Shown here in pieces: positions 24,118 through 44,430 of a stretch of DNA of 64,000 bases (the stretch's first letter is position 1; the number at the start of each line of letters is the position of its first letter). The stretch is from Azolla caroliniana (Eukaryota > Polypodiophyta): assembly GCA_043228905.1 (NCBI GenBank), contig JBHGNT010000021.1, forward strand, positions 3,658,001 through 3,722,000. The letters run 5' to 3'. The position numbers were made by a program, and so were the translations under genes. Below the pieces are notes generated by a model. It saw only the letters and a list, made by a program, of their open reading frames with translations, made no database searches and was not told where the DNA came from.

Positions 24118-27100
24118 TATACCTATTTACAATGAGGTTGGGCTCTTTTCATAGCAGGGTGACCATTTCACTACAAGCATTTTTTGTAAGATTTACTCTA
24201 TCCCACGCTTTTTCTATCATCCTCTTGAGCTTTATGTACATTCTTGGTGCCAATGTCTTCATGGTTCTTGATTCAAATGGCAAAATTTCCTTAATAAGGG
24301 TTTCTCCATTTCCTTAGGTTGAGTGCAACGATGGAAGGACATGAGATTTGTCCCCTAGGATTTGTTGTTAATCATGATTTACAAACGTAAAATACAATGA
24401 AAACAAAGAAAACAAAAAATTGACTCAACAATTAAGGTTGGTGCTAGTTATTCCTCACCTCCCTAACTTATACATAGTCGTGGGGGCTTACGAAAAGCCC
24501 ACCATTAGCTTCGAGCGGTGGTTTTAAGCCTTCACAAGAATACTAAATATGTAGTGTCTTTTAATGTTTGTATTGAAAGCTAGTGTTACTCATGTGCTCT
24601 TCTCGAGGACCACCTTGAGGTCAATGGGTGGGAACATGTCATCATCAACCCTTTTATATGTGAGAGTGAGTGTCAATCACCCTCAAGGTACAAAACCTTA
24701 ATCTTACTCCATAACTTAATCACTTACACAAAACTAGATTTTACCACTTAATCATGAACATACTTTACTATGTTTTCGTATAATCAAAGAAAAGTGAAAG
24801 GTTAAGAAATGATTAACAAGCTCTAGCTTTCATTAGTATGCTTCATATCATTACAAGCTTTACAATGGGCTAATGATGGAGGGATTGGGAGTGTCACTCC
24901 CTAATTACAAACGCCATGTTATACTTGATTGGATCGAAACACTTTCCTCTCCACTTCATGGAACAATCCAAGTGTTGAGGGTGTTTTAAGCCAAACTAAA
25001 ATTAATACACAACTAATCACTATATTATTAAGGATATTTTTTTCTTAGTTAAATAGATAACTATAAGATTAAAAACTTATGAATTGTATTAATTAAATAA
25101 CTAAATAAAAAACATGTATGTCGCAATTAATTAATGTGGAAAAGCTACATGGAGGGAAGTAGTTCTTAGTTTATGGAAAAGGGAGAGAACAAGTATCAAA
25201 AGGTGGCCATGAAGTCAGGGCATAGTTCATTTTTTACATGAGAGCTCTTACACAAGTTGGAAACCCTAAAGGGTTCCTTCCAAAATACAAGCACATTGGG
25301 CGCAAGCCATTGTCACCTAATAAAGAGTACTTTCCACAAATTATATATGTCAATGGTTTCAATCAATATTTGGCCTATGACCAATATTCTTGATAGAAAA
25401 TGGTAAACTTCATAGGGTTGTTAAAATCAAGGAATATAACTATTTCCTTAACATAATTCTTTTTGTAAAATCACGCAAAATAACATGGTGTGAATTGTAG
25501 TACTCAATAATGTGAGTGTTCCTAATAAATATTCTTCTATTAGTAAGTGCTTGTAATAGTGTGGACTTCACAAAACTTGTCTCGTATTTGTAAGTGATTA
25601 TGTCTACCATTGATACAAATAATTAGCCTATGTAACTAATGTATAGTTTTAAATATTTCATGCACACTCTACTCATGTTGGGTGGCTTCACTATTATTCA
25701 GCCTTTACATGAATAGCTTTAATAGACAATTTTAACTAATAAACCACTTTTAACTTTGATTGTGTAAAGATATTGCTCAAACTAATAGAGGTTCGTTTGA
25801 TGCTATACTAAAGACGAAGGGTTTACAAGAAGATTTCATTGTATAATATATAAAAGGATATGGCATCGATATAAATATCCTTTTGGAAAACCTTGTATGT
25901 TTTTTTTTCAAGATTCAAACATGCACATGCATTTTAAAATTTGCCTCGTGTCCAAAATATTCGTAATAAATGTGTCAAAGTAAGTAACGTACAAAGTCGT
26001 CAAACACAAACAAGTAGTGAGACAATCAAGCAAGATTTTAAATGAGGCTTTCTCACTGATTTACTCATAACCATTTCATTCTTATTTGCACTTGTTTCAT
26101 CATCTTTGTAATCATGTTCATGTCAACCTTGACACTAGAGAAGTAGGGATCACACAATATGTGATCTTGTTATGAGTATATGATCACATAACATGCCATC
26201 CACATTATGTATGACTTTATAGACAAAATATTTATACAAGTACGAGATCATACCACACGTAGTCCGCAATATGTATGAACTCATCTTCAAAATCTTGATC
26301 CAAAGCCACAATCACTTAGTTGCTAGTTCATCGTATGTATCGAATTGTCAAACATGAGAATGCTATATAGAACACCAAATAACGACGATATGATATGTGG
26401 ATGTTTTATAATGTTCTAAATTGAGAAGATAGACGTAAACTTGTGTATGTTCATTAATAATCAAAAGAAGCTCATAAGTAATCTTAACTTAATTAATCAT
26501 CTAAACATTCTTCTATATAATTACATTTTATGCATGGGAATTTGCCTTTTCCCAATATAGTTATGATGTGAAGTCTTAATAATTAACAAGGCATATGAAT
26601 TAGGTTAGTTAAAGCTAAGTCTTCTTAATCTCAGGTAAGGTCTATTCCCTTCAAATTTTTTGAACATTGCTTTCAACTATTACCAGTTTCTCAGAATGTT
26701 AAACTTTGGGGATTGGTTTTTCATTGTAGTTTTCCTGTGTAGATACTTGACCACTTCATGACATGAGTATTTCCATTCATCATCTTTCTCATCTCATTCC
26801 CTGATGGCTCATATTGTGTTAAAAGAAGGGATCGTGCCTTTGAATCCTGAGGAACCTCTTCTCCACCATGCAAGCTTGCCACGTTCTATCCCATAGATGT
26901 ATGGCCATCACACATGTTGATCTATTTGAACACACAACAAATTTTGAAGTGCATAGATAATGCAAATAAGGGTTTTTAGGACACAAGGGATTTGCGCAAT
27001 CCAAGGAAACCCATGCATAGTTGATGATTCTTGATGAAGTTGGAGAACCCACGAACATGACTCGTATATATTGTTGATCCATGACAACTTTCTTTCAAGT

Positions 27101-27118
27101 CTGAACCACGAATCTCTA
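24118..27118. other. Intergenic, no gene seen
   Basis: About 3 kb of AT-rich DNA. Short open frames exist on both strands (for example 26819-27141, minus) but none matches a family I know, and their composition is that of the surrounding spacer. I see no RNA gene or clear element ends. Confidence 0.5.
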
Positions 27119-27290
27119 GACATAACTTTCTTCATGTCCAAGCAAGTGAATTTTGGAAAATCGATGAATCGTTATACATAACTTTCTTCATGTCCAATCA
27201 AGTGAATTTTGGAAAAAACCAATGGATCTCTATACACAACTTTCTTCATGTCCAAGCAAGTGGATTTTTTGGGAAATCGATGAATATCAA
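27119..27290. repeat. Three-copy tandem repeat, about 57-60 bp
   Basis: The words aactttcttcatgtccaa, caagtg and attttggaaa recur in three adjacent copies starting near 27122, 27178 and 27237. The array abuts the 3' end of the coiled-coil gene that stops at 27291, so it is in its 3' UTR or first downstream intron. Confidence 0.85.
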
Positions 27291-28061
27291 TCAAGTAGTA
27301 CCTGAATCTTTCCGTCCATCATTCTCACGATCAAATACATAAGTTTGTCTTCTCGAATTAGCTTCGTAACCATTCTCGCGGTCAAATGCATAAGTTTGTC
27401 TCGACCTAGTTGCCGACGCTACCGATGCTTGCTCTTCGAGGGTATGTACCTTGTCCACAAGCATGGCTTCGGATTTACGCAAGGATCGTACTTCCTGGGT
27501 CAATGCCGATGTTTTCTCCTTCTCGAGCTGCATCATCTTGGAGAGCTCCCACAGGAGATGGTCTGAATTCTCCTGTTTCCGTTGCATGGAGTTGATGTGT
27601 TCCAACATAAGCTCGAAGGATGAGGAGCTACCGATCGAACCATGGCTGTTCTCATCACCGTAAGCCCTTCCTTCGAGGGAGAGAACTCTTTCTTTGAGGA
27701 ACTTGTCCGACATGCGGAGCACTCGGATCTCGTTCTCCATGGCCCGGATCCTCTCCCTCTCGGCGAGCAAAGTAAGGTGGAGATCCTCGATGACTTCTTC
27801 CAAAGCTTCAGTCGGGACAAAAGATCGAGTGGCAACCGCGAATTCTGAGGAACTTTGTTGTTGTTGTCTTCTTCGTGCTGTGGCCGAGAAGCTCGATTGG
27901 CGAGTAGGATTGGAGGAGGAGGCGATCGGCTTCTTGAAGAAGGCGTTGATCAGTATCTGTTTGCTTTGTTGAGGCAGCAGGCCGGTTATGGAGGAGAAGT
28001 AAGGCACGCCCGCGGAGAAGACAAAGAAACTCAAGGTAAAGAGAAGGAGCTGGAAATTCAT
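27291..28061 (-). CDS. Unrecognised signal-anchor coiled-coil protein
   Basis: 256-aa open frame, more GC-rich than its flanks, so probably a true gene, but I do not recognise the family. The N-terminus has a hydrophobic segment (residues about 3-20, LLLFTLSFFVFSAG) that could be a signal peptide or membrane anchor. A basic Ser/Gln/Arg-rich stretch with a QQQQ tract follows. Charged coiled-coil blocks come next (EEVIEDLHLTLLAERERIRA, MENEIRVLRMSDKFLKERV and, later, MMQLEKEKTSALTQEVRSL). The C-terminus carries two copies of a 17-residue unit, SRQTYAFDREN and SRRQTYVFDREN, from a 51-bp in-frame tandem repeat. A good splice donor (CAG|GTACTA) lies four codons before the TGA, so the gene may continue into a downstream exon I could not locate. 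The start at 28061 is the first ATG before the hydrophobic segment. Confidence 0.6.
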   Translation of the reverse strand: MNFQLLLFTLSFFVFSAGVPYFSSITGLLPQQSKQILINAFFKKPIASSSNPTRQSSFSATARRRQQQQSSSEFAVATRSFVPTEALEEVIEDLHLTLLAERERIRAMENEIRVLRMSDKFLKERVLSLEGRAYGDENSHGSIGSSSSFELMLEHINSMQRKQENSDHLLWELSKMMQLEKEKTSALTQEVRSLRKSEAMLVDKVHTLEEQASVASATRSRQTYAFDRENGYEANSRRQTYVFDRENDGRKDSGTT

Positions 28062-28195
28062 ATACAGGAGGAGGTGGAGGATGGAATCGAGAGGTGAGAC
28101 GAAATCCGACTGGACTGTCTGTCAAGGGTGAGGGATGGGAGGCAGATAGCAAGGCAATCTTTTCTGTTCATGGAAGGGTTTTAGGGTTGATCCAT

Positions 28196-28571
28196 GGATG
28201 AACATATTCAGAACGCCATCATATATCACACACACATATATGCACACCAACAATTAGATAGCCTGAACAAAACAAAAAAATTTATCTGGTAATCAGAAGG
28301 ATCCCATTCCCTTCCAAAATTTCATCATCATCATCATCATCATCATCTTCTTCTTCCCCTTATGATTATTATAGGTTCAAGATCTTGGATGAACATATTC
28401 AGACCGCGATCATATATCACGCACAAATATACACACCTACAATTAGATAGCCTGAACAAAAAAATAAATTTATCTGGTAATCAGAAGGATCCCATTCCCT
28501 TCTAAAATTTCATCACCATCATCATCATCTTCTTCTTCGTCTTCTTCTTATGATTATAGGTTCAAGATCTT
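28196..28571. repeat. Tandem duplication, about 190-bp unit, upstream of the coiled-coil gene
   Basis: The unit ggatgaacatattcag through ggttcaagatctt occurs at 28196-28386 and 28387-28571. Each copy holds its own CAT and CTT microsatellite. The copies agree closely outside those tracts. It lies 135-510 bp upstream of the gene starting at 28061, in its promoter. Confidence 0.9.
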
Positions 28572-28897
28572 GCAGGGGAGGGAAGACAAACAGAAAACAA
28601 GGCGAAGAGAGGAGATTTCCTTGTGTAGGAGAGGCATGGCATGGCGGTCTGTGGTCTGTGCGTGTGCGAGTGCGTGTGCGTGAGCGTGTGTCAGCACGTG
28701 TATGTCTGTGTGTGGTGTGAACGCTCTGAACAGGAAGGAAATCGCAGGAAATCGCAGGGGAAACTTCTCGTGGGGTTTCCTCTGTTTAACGAAGGAAGAA
28801 AATAGAAAGAACAAACAAAATTGAAATTTTACTCAAATAAGAAAAGGAAGAAGAAAGTCAAGTCTCTAAAGGAAGGGAGGACCCAGAACAAGCTCAG

Positions 28898-28932
<35 letters not shown>

Positions 28933-30719
28933 TATTTTCCCAGTCCATATGTTGGTCCATAATTTCCCCTCTAGGCAACTGTACGCATGTACTCATTTGA
29001 TTCGTCCGCTCCTCCTTTCGTTCTTTCCTTGTCCATTCGCTCGCCCATCCTTTCCCCGAAAATGCCCGTGCATGCGCTTATGTTTTCACTGCTCGCACTC
29101 CTCTTCATGATTCCTGTTTCTCACTCTCCGGATCGGCCCCTTTCGAGACTCATCCCTTTCTTTCTTCTCCATCCATCACAACTGACGCTTAATGAGCTCT
29201 TTTTATATTTGCGTCGAGTTCTACCCCTCCCCCCATTTCTTCTCTCTTTCAGGGTGGGGGTTGACCGATTCACACATGGCAAGCTCATTTCTCCACCTCT
29301 CTCTTCTTACAAGGGGCAACTTGACCAGTTCACCACAACAATAGGGGCCACCATTTAGATGATGTGTGGACTACTGACATGTTACATGCATGAATCTTTG
29401 GCTTCCCCAAATACCCTCTCCATGTTGATGGACTTGATGGACATGACACCAAGGTTCTTGATCAAACAACAAGTCATTGTTGAATTATATCCCCGAACCT
29501 AGAAAAGACAATCTAGAGCCTAAAAATGCGACCAATCACCAATGAGTGCACTTCCATTATCATGAAATCAAGGAACTCGTGAACCCTTTATTAGATGGTG
29601 ATGTACATGAAGAGTACAACCTTCTGTCCATAAGCGAATCATTTAGTAAATTCTACTAATAATGGAAAATTGAATGAACTAGGATCACATGCCCAATTCC
29701 ATCCTTTAGGAAATAATATCACACCCACCCAAGGGGTGGACTTTTTAAGTCCCGTTGAATGACTTTATTGTACATTGTAAAGTATGTTGGGCTATAGAGT
29801 CTTGACACTTGCATGGTTATCAAACTTTTTTAGACTACATGCATAGATCATGCATTGTAATATGATGATGTATAAACCAAATGAATTAGAGATTTGAAAT
29901 CAAAGCCAACCCATCACAGATATCAAATTTACACCTTGTAACGTGCTCACTAATTTGACATCTATTCTCAAATGCATGCAAAACTGGATAGTTTCAAACT
30001 AGAGGTTTATAGTGATATAATATTTCAAACAAATCAATGAAAGACAAATCATATTTCATTAATACATTAACCAATTGTTCATTTTATGTTGACGTCTATA
30101 GGTTGGTGTGACTTCTTCCGAGATTATATTCTAACTCTAGGTGAAGCGGATTACATCCTAAATCTAGTTCAAGCTTGCCATGTGATCTTCATTGTGCCTG
30201 GGAAGGACTTCTTTGCACAATTATGGGATTACAAGCTAGCGTACGCCCCAATTCTGACATGAGTGCCAACATTCAGACAATGTTTCATCATAAGCAATTT
30301 AATCTCATCTTTGCAGCACAAGCATAGAATCTTCACAAAATGTTTGTGGGGTACACTTTGCAACCAATTCACTCGTAAGCGCTAGAGACACAAATTTGAA
30401 GACTAAGTATTTGATTTCCCCCCAAATTTTTGTCCTATAAACTTCACAACCCATTCCACTTATAAGAATGGGTGAGAATAAGTTTGAAACACAAGTTTCC
30501 AATTCTAATTCCTGTAAACTTTTGACGAAATAAACTGTACAACGCACTCAATTATAATAACTCGAGATGCAGAATTTTGGACCAACAGCTCTGATTCCTG
30601 TCAAGCTCATCCATTGTACATAATAGCATTGCTATAAATATAATTCTGCCTTCCCACATTAACATGCATAGCCAGGAGAACAATAATGGTTGTATAGAAC
30701 AAACTAAAATGCTGCCGAA

Positions 30720-30801
30720 AAACTGATTCTCTTTCCTTGCAAGGTGTTCATCGAATCCAGTAACTGATTCTCTTTCCTTGCAAGGTGTCCATAGAATCCA
30801 G
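30720..30801. repeat. 41-bp tandem duplication
   Basis: aactgattctctttccttgc plus aaggtg(t)tcat(c/a)gaatccag appears at 30721 and 30762. Two differences separate the copies. Probably in the VPS55 3' UTR. Confidence 0.85.
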
Positions 30802-30930
30802 ATTGACGAATTTACAAACTCAAAATCGCGATGCATCTTCAAACTCAACCATATACATCAAAAGATTGAAGATTTTTTACAAATTCATGATTCATCCTTC
30901 ACTAGAAGTAATGTCACTAGTGAATCACAA

Positions 30931-31870
30931 TCACCATTCATCTTCAGCAGTAAAGTTAGTAAATAAAATAACAGCACAGAAGAGAATGAAAGTGGATGTG
31001 AAAACCATGCACATCGATCCCACTTGGATGAGCCCAGTATGGCACAAAATCGAGGGGATAGCGATGCTCCCAATTCCAGAGAAACCAGTCAAGAATTTTG
31101 CTGCATCTGCCCAGCTTTTCCAGAAACACCATGGAAAACAAGATGCAACAAAAAAAGATTAGGGAGATGTGGATCCTAAATATCCTCGCTTAAACAAACA
31201 ACACACCAAAAATATATGAAGAAAGAAGAAGGGGCGCCTACTCTCCAGCATCCCCTGAACTGATGAAGTCAGCTGAGCCATTTTCAACAAACAAGCATGG
31301 AATAGGAACCATGATGTACATAAGAACTGCAATCACCATTGCCTTCAAAATGAGCCAAAGAAATATGGAAGGCATACATGTGAATGTGGATGTGTAGATA
31401 CAAAGAAACAAACACACCACACACACACACCCAAGGTACATATATGCTCATACTTGCATACAAATATGTATAATCAATACACTTTCAAACTTACACATAC
31501 ATCCATACATTCATAAATGAAAGGTGCATATGTGTGTGTACAACGAGAATTGTGGTTGATGATGGCCATGGCAGAGAAAACATGACAAGTTTCTGCATTA
31601 GGATTACCTGTCAACATGGGCCACCAATTGTTGTACAGGGCACAGGCCTAGCATATGGGAACAAAATCTGATGTTTTCATGGTGTTACATTTTACAAAGA
31701 AAACAACATAAAAAAACCCAGATCTTCTCAAGCACAGAAAAAACCCGCAAAAAAAACTAGAGGACCTCACCAGAATCTGCAGAAGACAAGCAGAGAAGAA
31801 CATGAGGGAGATAGCTGCGAGGCTGAAAGATTGAAAAACAGAAACAAAAATAACTCTGTTGAATCTGTGT

Positions 31871-31915
<45 letters not shown>

Positions 31916-31987
31916 AGTGAGAGAGAGAGAGCGAGAGAGACCGAGAAACAGAGAGACTTACACAGTATTTCTTGATGAAGATCCCAT
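30931..31987 (-). CDS. VPS55: VPS55 family protein (vacuolar sorting / LEPROT-like)
   Basis: Complete 128-aa tetraspan membrane protein of endosome-to-vacuole trafficking; in yeast Vps55 works with Vps68. Five small exons: 31987-31962, 31822-31771, 31647-31608, 31326-31242, 31114-30931, all GT-AG and in phase (387 nt). None was long enough to stand out as an open frame. The signature is unmistakable: LLQILACALYNNWWPMLT, then LMYIMVPIPCLF, then DAAKFLTGFSGIGSIAIPSI followed by LCHTGLI. The protein ends FTAEDEW and has four hydrophobic segments. For exon 4 I chose the acceptor gattgcag (before 31326) because it keeps phase and restores WWPMLTVLMY; a nearby ttgaag acceptor breaks the frame. Intron 1 holds a (GT)n tract. 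It lies upstream of nothing co-regulated that I can see. Confidence 0.93.
31875..31911. repeat. (GT)n microsatellite in VPS55 intron 1
   Basis: About 18 GT units on the plus strand, followed by a GA run (31917-31940). It is between exon 1 and exon 2 of VPS55. Confidence 0.95.
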
Positions 31988-33291
31988 GCTTGAAATGTTA
32001 AGCCTTCTTCTTGATTTGGTTGATGAAATCAAACACTTGGGAAGAGTATTGAAAATGGTCTTCCGAAAAACTCATTGCAATGCTAAACTAAGACATATCC
32101 TGATTTGATGGACTTGGGCGCTTGTTCCGATAAAATACATTTGCCATACCATGGTAAAGGAACAAAATTTACTGAAAAAGTAAACCAGCATGGAGTTCTC
32201 TATATCGTTTTTGGTATTTTCTTGTTGTTCTTGATCGATTTTGATCATTAAAAAGGAAACTCTAACACTGTCAGAACATTATTTTCCTTCAAACAATGTC
32301 TTTACTAGAAAATTGCAAAGGTTTTTATAAAAACATAAACATTTATCATCAAAGACTACAAAGATGAACAGGGAAATTTGTACAGTTTCTCAACATTGGG
32401 TAATAAAGGGAATGTTAACAGTTTTGAATCGTTGGGTTGTAAAACAGGAATTCGCAAGGTCAAGACTTTAATATAAAATTAACAACCTCCAAATGTAAAC
32501 TTCAATGCACATTTCAAGAAGAAAGGATAAATTTGGAAGCAAAGAAATCTGGAAATCTGAAATCTGGATTACATACAGTAATGAGCTCACAAACCCATCG
32601 CTTCTAGTGTACAAATATTCTACTCTACCACATTACATACGTATGTGTTTGGACATCATGTGATCGTTTCTAATATTCATTTTCATCTCACTATGTCTAA
32701 ATTTTTTGTCAACTTCTGAAACCTAGAACACCATATACAACAAAATTTAAGAAGTAAATTTCCTTTCAACATACACCATCTTCCCAACAATGACAACAAA
32801 ATCAATACCAATTCTATGAGTGAGTATCAAAAATTTATTGTTAGTTTAATAAACTTCATACTTTTGCATAAAAATATGACATTCAATAAATAAACATAAG
32901 CGCACTGTTGAGAAGCATCACCTATATATATAACAATCCTCCAAGATTTTCACCTGGACCTGAAGTTGCTGAACAGAGTTCTTCATTGGTTTAAGAATAA
33001 TAATAATATACAGGTGTTTAGGCAGAAAATTACATTTCCAAGCCTTCCCATCCATAAACCAATACAATGAAGAGAAAAAATAGCAAATTAGTAAAAAGAA
33101 TCAATCTGCGACTGTGGCTCCTTTAAAATTTTCTATCTAGGTCATGATCTGCAATTTGCAGGATCTTAGTTAATGTAAGGAATTGGCTTAAGGTAATTGC
33201 ATGGGTTCACAGCAATGTATTCTCTAGAGCCATGACTCAATGTGCCTAAAATCTAACAAAAAATTGTGTAAGATGGATTTCTCTTTCCCTC
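31988..33291. other. Spacer between VPS55 start and TGT stop
   Basis: 1.3 kb AT-rich DNA that should contain the VPS55 promoter and the 3' UTR of the queuine transferase gene. No gene, repeat or element recognised. Confidence 0.55.
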
Positions 33292-41082
<7,791 letters not shown>

Positions 41083-41267
41083 GGATACCCAACTAAAAAA
41101 TAAACTGTTGGTTTCGTTTTTTTTTAAATTAGGGCTAATGGAAAAATATATGAACCCAAGGCCCTCTTCATCATCAAGGGCTAAGATTTCATCACTTGAA
41201 ACCTTTGCCATTCGTAGAGTTAAAAAAGTTTTTAACATTTCGGACAGCCCAAACAAATGTCCGGCTC

Positions 41268-41716
41268 GTAACAATCGGCCACGGTTCGAACCGAACCGTT
41301 TAATTTTTTTGAAACCTGAACCAAACCAAACCGAACCACGAAACCGTTAAACCGAACCGTGAAACATTTTTCAAACCATTAAACCTTTAAACCGTAAATA
41401 TCACGGTTTCGTGGTTCGGTTTTGGTTTTCAACATAAGTCTAATTTTTAATTTTTAATTTTTAATTGTTTAAAATTTATAAGATTTCATTTTTTTAAATT
41501 TTTACAATTTTTAAGATGTTCCTAAAATGTGAGAATAAGGTCTAAAAATGAAAGGATTGTTTAAAAACAATTTTTAGATTTTTTTTTTTAAATTGTAAAA
41601 ATAAAAAACCGTTTAACTGTTTAAACCGCGGTTTTTGACTATTGAAACCGAACCGAACCGGTAAACTGCGGTTTCACTGTTCGGTTTAGTTCAAACCGAA
41701 CCGTTGCCGATTGTTA
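41268..41716. mobile_element. MITE-like inverted-repeat element rich in AACCGAACCG
   Basis: The left end reads gtaacaatcggccacggttc and the right end is its imperfect reverse complement (gaaccgttgccgattgtta). The inner arms are built of aaccgaaccg and aaaccgttaaaccg motifs on the left and cggttt/aaccgcggttt on the right, so the whole segment can fold back. Flanking ccggctc and ccagctc could be a worn 7- to 8-bp target duplication, which would suggest a non-autonomous hAT-type element. No transposase is present. The family assignment is inference. Confidence 0.6.
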
Positions 41717-42782
41717 CCAGCTCATCTCTTAACGAAATTTCCGGCAAAACTTCCATAGAGGCGCTATTGGCCGCCATTCAGTTTCCTCGGGGTGCTTTGG
41801 TCCAAACCGACCTAGAGGTTGGGGGGAGGGGGGGGGGGGTTGAATTGCTACCAACATGTGCCTTTCCCAAACCATTGATGATGTGTGTTGAGGTCCACGG
41901 GTTGGTAAGCAATTTATCATTTATATTGACCAATTGCATCAATCTCATGTGTTCTTGTGATGAAGGATTTTTTATTTTTCTCTCTATAGTTTTCATGTTC
42001 ATTGTCTTTGTAACACTACTTTTAGATGAAAGCAAGTGAAATGCAAATATACGCTCTTTCATATATGTTCGCGTTGGGGTTAAGGGGCACTGCCTCCACT
42101 TGACCACAACAAAAAAATTGTAAAGGGCATACATAGCTTATAAATCTATTGGTGTGGTCAAGTGGCACCAATTGTTACAACTTACAAATATAATTCTACA
42201 AAAAGGCGTACCTTGTGGATTTATTGGTGTCACGACCCTACAAATATAATTTTAGAAAACTACAAATATAGAGATTCATAAGTACCGTTGAATTAGATTG
42301 GTTTGAAGCTTTGCTTTACTTCTTTTGCATTTGTGTGACATTTTGATTTTGTGTGAGTACGAGTGGACATTTGTAAACCCCCCCCCCCTCCCTCTAACAA
42401 GGATGTGACGTCACGCGTTGTGTAAGATTACTTTGGTTATGCTTTTCTTGATATTGGTGATAGATGCTCGCAACTCTACGAAGAGCATTGGCAACATCAT
42501 AAGCATGTTCTCAAGCATAATCACGAGCAAATGACATTTCCAATACATTGCATAATGATGATGATATTGATGGAATTTAGACTCCAAAGTTTATCGAACA
42601 TCAAAATCCTCACAATCGTTGATCTTGACTAGTAATACGTGTAGTTCTACTAGATCAAGAAAATGATTCACCATGTATGGTTGTAACTAAGAGACATGGA
42701 GGATCAAGCGAAAATTATTTAGTCGCGAAATCTTTATAATTTGTGGGTAACATGGTGAGTGTAGTAGATGTCGATGAATTGC

Positions 42783-43166
42783 TCAAGGTGACATGGAGAA
42801 GATATACTTGGATGTGTTCCATGGTGTCCATGAAAGAGACCACTCTAAAAGTAGTAGAATTGTTGAGTTTCTTGACATAGTACATAAATCTACTGGTCTA
42901 AAGAGAGCTCCTGAAAGCAAACAAAGCATGAACTTGTGGGAGCTCGTGAAAGTTGATGAAGCATCAACTTGGAGAGGGCTTGTGAAAATGGATGGATTGT
43001 TGTCCCTAGAAAGGGACATGGACTTAGAAAGGGCTTCATGCAAGTGGATGGAGCATTGTCTCAAAGAGGGCTCAATGAGACAAACAAAGCTTTTGTTTGA
43101 GAAGACCAATGGAGTATTGACATGGAGAGGGCTTAGAAAGAAATTGGAGTGAGGCAACATTGACAA
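42783..43166. repeat. Degenerate short repeats with open frames on both strands
   Basis: Words such as ttggagagggcttgtgaaa, aatggatgga(t/g)t, gaaagggacatgga and catggagagggcttagaaa recur at roughly 45-65-bp intervals. They make a 119-codon plus-strand frame with repeated WRGL motifs and an open frame on the other strand. I consider it non-coding repeat DNA. Confidence 0.4.
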
Positions 43167-44430
43167 CGTTGATGGAGTAAGAAGAAATATTCCGACTCAA
43201 TTTATCACAAACCCTACAAATGGAATGCGAGAAGGATATTAACAAGTCACAATAAAAATTCAAAAAGAGTACAAATCAAATATTAAAGACATGATATATG
43301 TAATGCTACAAAGGGCGCAACAAAATGAGGGATGTGCAATAAGGCACTGCTACTTATTGGTCTTCACATTGAGACCAAAGGCCATGATCTCGTTGTGTTG
43401 ATAAATGAGCATTTCAGACAATAACGATCAATTATGAACATCAACGATTTGCGAACGAGGTGATACTATAATAAGCTTTCTCCGAGCGATGATTAGTAGA
43501 ACACGATCAATACTCCACTCCATTAAAGATCCACGAATCACTACCCTAATGGAGAGGTAAGGAGCTCCTATATTAATTTAATTTGTACATCAACTTGTTG
43601 TGTGGATTGATAGTAGAGCGTTTGTGCAAGAATAAGGGATTGTTTAGTAAACACTTAAAAGTTTGACTAATCGATAAGAGATGTCTCATTATAATTGCTA
43701 GAGAGCAAAGATGAGCTCTGAAAAACCCAACTCTCGTTGTTGATGCTTTCACACAACAATAACAATCACCCATAGGACAAAGATCTACATATAAAGGGCG
43801 AGGAGAAGGAACAATACATCATGGCTTGTCCACCACACATTAGATACATTTTTACTATATTTCCTAATTGACCCACATACGAGCTTTACTCTCATTTATG
43901 CTATCTTTAAGAGCGAGCATGTCACCTAAAGCATGAGGCTAATATCTATCTATGACAAAGAATGCTCCATTCCCTAATTCCGTTTATTAAACATCCGATG
44001 TTCTCGTCTTTCAAGTTTCTACCCTATAAATATATCGATTTATCTAGGCGCACATGTCCTTTGCCAAGTGGTTAAGAAATCGCACCACTCGAAAGGGCGA
44101 GATCACGTTTGGAGAGTTGCATATGTCAGGGTGGTAGGTTTTGGAGAGTTTCCGGGACTGCATGGAAACGAACTATGCACACGAAGAAGATGGTAAGGGG
44201 AAGTTATAGGGGTCAGATCGCGCTCCAGGGCTAGCAAAGGTCTCAAGGAAAATCTCTGAGACATTGAAGAGAATAATGTGTGTGTTTAAAATGTAGAGGA
44301 AGAAGGGGGGGGGGGGGGCTAAGTTTGGAGGTCTTTTTGGGAGGTGGGCTATTTATGTAAATTAGTCATACGTTTGGTATTGTTTTGTTTTTTGTTTATA
44401 GCAGTAAAAATCATGTGATATAATTTGGCT

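Larger units (their letters stand above)
28062..30930. other. Intergenic with duplicated promoter DNA
   Basis: Beyond the 190-bp duplication it contains a (CTT)n tract at 28899-28931. A C/T-rich stretch at 29000-29300 yields a 123-codon plus-strand frame of no recognised family. At 30720-30801 there is a 41-bp tandem duplication (aactgattctctttccttgc twice), just past the VPS55 stop. Confidence 0.55.

Noticed and set aside
28987-29358. 123-codon plus-strand frame in C/T-rich DNA
   Set aside because: No recognisable domain; long only because the pyrimidine-rich strand has few stops. Not near any splice-consistent neighbour.
31238-31441. Open frame extending VPS55 exon 4 upstream to 31342
   Set aside because: Using the ttgaag acceptor at that point breaks phase with exon 3 (ACAG|); the gattgcag acceptor restores the conserved WWPMLTVLMY.
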